A stretch of DNA of 64,000 bases. Origin: Tubulanus polymorphus. Its lineage: Eukaryota > Nemertea > Palaeonemertea > Tubulaniformes > Tubulanidae. Of this stretch, positions 61,844-64,000 are shown piece after piece (within the stretch, counting starts at the first letter, position 1; every line of letters begins with the position of its first letter). The position numbers and the translations under genes are program-made. The notes beneath the pieces were generated by a model. It searched no databases. It had not been told where the DNA came from and saw only the letters and a list, made by a program, of their open reading frames with translations. The DNA lies in the NCBI RefSeq assembly GCF_964204645.1, contig NC_134026.1, positions 26,058,650 through 26,122,649 on the forward strand. Reading direction: 5' to 3'.

Positions 61844-63391
61844 TTAGTTGGATTCCTTTTTGACACATGTTTCTTGTACCTGAATCTCATTTTCGATTTC
61901 CTGCAAAGTTGATGGTGTACCATCGTTTTGACTACAGGTACCGTATTCGTTTTTTAGAGATCCACCCGCTTTTTCGAATAATTTAATACGTTCAGTAACG
62001 CTTCCGTCGCAAGCGATCCAAATAATCCCACCTAAACAAACGATATAGATTGCTGCTTCAATGACAAACGCCATTCCCGGGAATATCTGGAAAGTTACGG
62101 AGTATAGATTTGTGAAGATGATTGCCCCTAGTAGATTCGAGGCCGTCTCACCGCACGAAAGCAAAGAAAATATTTTACCAATTTCATCTTCATCAACCAA
62201 CTTACTAATGATTGATTTTGAACCGGATACAATCATACCACTGACTGAACCGACTATTACTCCAACAAAAATCATCCATGTTTGGTCGCTGACTGATACA
62301 AAAACTAACCGGGTAGTTTTGAAAACTATACCGATGATAACTAAATTCACATCTTGAATCTTAAATACAACCGATAATAGTGGTAAGAGCAAACACAAAC
62401 TTAACCCTAGAGTTGCGTAATCGACGGCTAACAAGTAACCGTACAATGATTTGGACCAACTCAACGGGTAATATTCTACAAAAAGTAAAGTTACATCAAT
62501 TTCTCCAGCTTTACAAATCTGATTCGTGATAACTACGAAAAAAACCAGAACAAGGTGAAATCGTAAATTCCCCTGTCTCGGTTTGATAAGTACTTCCACC
62601 GAATCGCGAATGTTAACTGGGTTGAATAAGAATGGTTTACCGTTCTTCTTCGTCGGTTCTATTTCGGGATAAATGTCATTAGATTCGATTCCGGGCACAC
62701 TTTCCTTCAAAAACATAAGTAGTACTACTATGCACGCGGCCAATATTCCCACAACGATGAGGAAGATGAAGTTAAAACTGAGTCTATCCAGAAGTGAACC
62801 AGCCAACAATGACCCAAGAAAAAGTCCGAAAAAATTCATCGCTAGAAGTTTACTCAGTTTTTTTGTTCGGTTTTCCTTACTGCTCACATCCGAAACGTAG
62901 CTGTATACAGCCATACTAAGTATAGCGCTTTTTCCAAAACAGCCATTGATGGCCGCTCCGATTAAAACAAATGCAAGAGCGGACGATTGAGGTAGCATGC
63001 CAAACATATAAAACAAGCACGCAATGATGGCACCTATGCAAGGAAGAATCATCGGCAACTTTCTTCCAACTCTGTCACTCCAAGCTCCGCAAAATAATCC
63101 AAGAATAATCGCTGGAAAATTTAGCAAAATCTTATAATACATTATGTAATTTGCCGAGAGTTTTTGGACGTGGGCCTCTTCAATCGGGTGTTTACGTAAA
63201 CTATAACATAAGCCATGATCCTGATACTCGATTAAACATACTTCTTGATAAATGAATAACTTGACAGTTGGTTCTAACAGTGATTCAGCCGATTTGTACA
63301 TTAAAAAAACCATTTCGGCAACGATTGCACCACTTTTTATGCACTCCATCGACGAACAAGGAAAACACGATTTACTGTCCTTGGCGCCCAT
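61844..63391 (-). CDS. SLC46-family major facilitator transporter (proton-coupled folate transporter-like)
   Basis: A 515-residue, 12-span MFS carrier. SLC46 members move folates (SLC46A1), muropeptides or other organic anions with protons. It is a single exon from ATG 63391 to TAA 61844-61846. GAWSDRVGRKLPMILPCIGA at about residues 102-121 is the MFS motif between TM2 and TM3. YSYVSDVSSKENRTKKLS at about residues 153-170 matches the SLC46 TM4-TM5 loop with its conserved ENRT. A cytosolic loop follows TM6 (SVPGIESNDIYPEIEP), and LVDEDEIGKIFSLLSCGE at about residues 368-385 is the family motif before TM11. N-terminal cysteines in SKSCFPCSS could be lipidated or cytosolic. The intronless structure contrasts with every neighbouring gene except TSEN15. 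The substrate cannot be told from sequence. Confidence 0.85.
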   Translation of the reverse strand: MGAKDSKSCFPCSSMECIKSGAIVAEMVFLMYKSAESLLEPTVKLFIYQEVCLIEYQDHGLCYSLRKHPIEEAHVQKLSANYIMYYKILLNFPAIILGLFCGAWSDRVGRKLPMILPCIGAIIACLFYMFGMLPQSSALAFVLIGAAINGCFGKSAILSMAVYSYVSDVSSKENRTKKLSKLLAMNFFGLFLGSLLAGSLLDRLSFNFIFLIVVGILAACIVVLLMFLKESVPGIESNDIYPEIEPTKKNGKPFLFNPVNIRDSVEVLIKPRQGNLRFHLVLVFFVVITNQICKAGEIDVTLLFVEYYPLSWSKSLYGYLLAVDYATLGLSLCLLLPLLSVVFKIQDVNLVIIGIVFKTTRLVFVSVSDQTWMIFVGVIVGSVSGMIVSGSKSIISKLVDEDEIGKIFSLLSCGETASNLLGAIIFTNLYSVTFQIFPGMAFVIEAAIYIVCLGGIIWIACDGSVTERIKLFEKAGGSLKNEYGTCSQNDGTPSTLQEIENEIQVQETCVKKESN

Positions 63392-64000
63392 TTTCCCAAA
63401 TTGGCGATATTAGTTTGAGAAATTGGATATCCTAAAAGATGGACGGAAGTTCCAGTGAAATCCGCCTTTTATGAAGTACAAGCAACTTTGAGACGGATTC
63501 AGTAATGTATCACAAGTTAATTCGTTCGGCACAATCGAAATTTTCAGAAGAGATTTTCCAAATTATCGGCCAAACTCGACTACAGTAACAGTACGTCTAC
63601 TGATGAATGCACACACGTTGGATGGTACTGATTTCCGTGTCGTTGGAGATTACTTGTCCAGCAGCAATCCAATCTGAACCTGCCAGTTCGAAAGCTCTCG
63701 CGACGTGTCTGGCGAATAATCACGCGTGCGTAGCGATCGTTACCCCTTCTTAAGCCCAACGCGCACGACACGGGGAAGCGTTTCCCCGTGGTTTATGAAA
63801 AAATGTTACGGGAAACAATGTTTCCACGATCATGCATATTTGATTCCGTGTAAAATGTCCCTGCGTCGCGGTGCTTTGGGCTTTGATGTCATATAAGTGT
63901 TGGGTTGGAAATAATTCTGATAAGTGTGATCCACCCTTGTTTAGTTACGATCTTGTACGAATTGCAAAAATGAAGTAAACGGAATTATGAATTTCAATTA
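63392..64000. other. Upstream of the SLC46-like gene
   Basis: About 600 bp with no recognised gene. GC content rises around 63700-63790, which includes an imperfect hairpin of cacggggaagcgt and tttccccgtg. Probably promoter DNA. Confidence 0.4.

Overview
This window is nuclear DNA from an invertebrate animal. The genes are intron-rich, with GT-AG introns often under 300 bp, sit in AT-rich DNA, and encode proteins close to vertebrate families. The many tacatgtac-type words and the mix of small DNA transposons fit a lophotrochozoan such as a mollusc, brachiopod or annelid. That placement is inference, because nothing here fixes the phylum. No bacterial operon, CRISPR array, rRNA or complete tRNA gene was seen.

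Layout, left to right. 1-2775 (-): PPM1D/Wip1-type phosphatase, 3' end outside the window. 3367-8433 (-): CENP-C, with its C-terminal cupin exon recovered. 9814-12768 (+): HAUS3, head-to-head with CENP-C. 13945-14619 (-): ribosomal protein S20. 15752-19313 (+): TM9SF4-type nonaspanin. 20690-21686 (+): Sm-D3. 22360-24913: two tandem-repeat blocks and a 2-kb element with 37-bp terminal inverted repeats that ends 12 bp before the MED10 start codon. 24926-25866 (+): MED10. 26360-29861 (-): GNL2, convergent with MED10. About 29.9-34.8 kb: a repeat-dominated island with MITEs, a 56-bp minisatellite, a large palindromic 42-bp minisatellite and two exon-like pieces of a DDE transposase-related protein. 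35900-44761 (-): three tandem CREC-family (calumenin/reticulocalbin) EF-hand genes. 45339-45884 (+): TSEN15. 45968-47639 (+): C8orf76-like TPR protein, packed directly behind TSEN15. 48548-51980 (-): TRAPPC12. 52517-54675 (+): EIPR1/TSSC1, head-to-head with TRAPPC12. 54.7-61.8 kb: a gene-poor stretch with MITEs and retrotransposon relics. 61844-63391 (-): an intronless SLC46-type transporter.

The genes are mostly housekeeping. They cover mitosis (CENP-C, HAUS3), RNA and ribosome work (RPS20, SNRPD3, TSEN15, GNL2, MED10), and secretory or endosomal traffic (TM9SF4, CREC proteins, TRAPPC12, EIPR1). Three divergent pairs share short upstream regions: CENPC/HAUS3, RPS20/TM9SF4 and TRAPPC12/EIPR1. 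The last pair is also neighbouring and head-to-head in human.

The points most worth a second look are these: a possible bicistronic TSEN15-C8orf76 transcript, whose splice junction would create an overlapping stop/start; the inverted-repeat element abutting MED10; the palindromic minisatellite inside a transposase-like intron; and an unidentified two-exon coding candidate between RPS20 and TM9SF4. All gene models are read by eye from reading frames and splice consensus.
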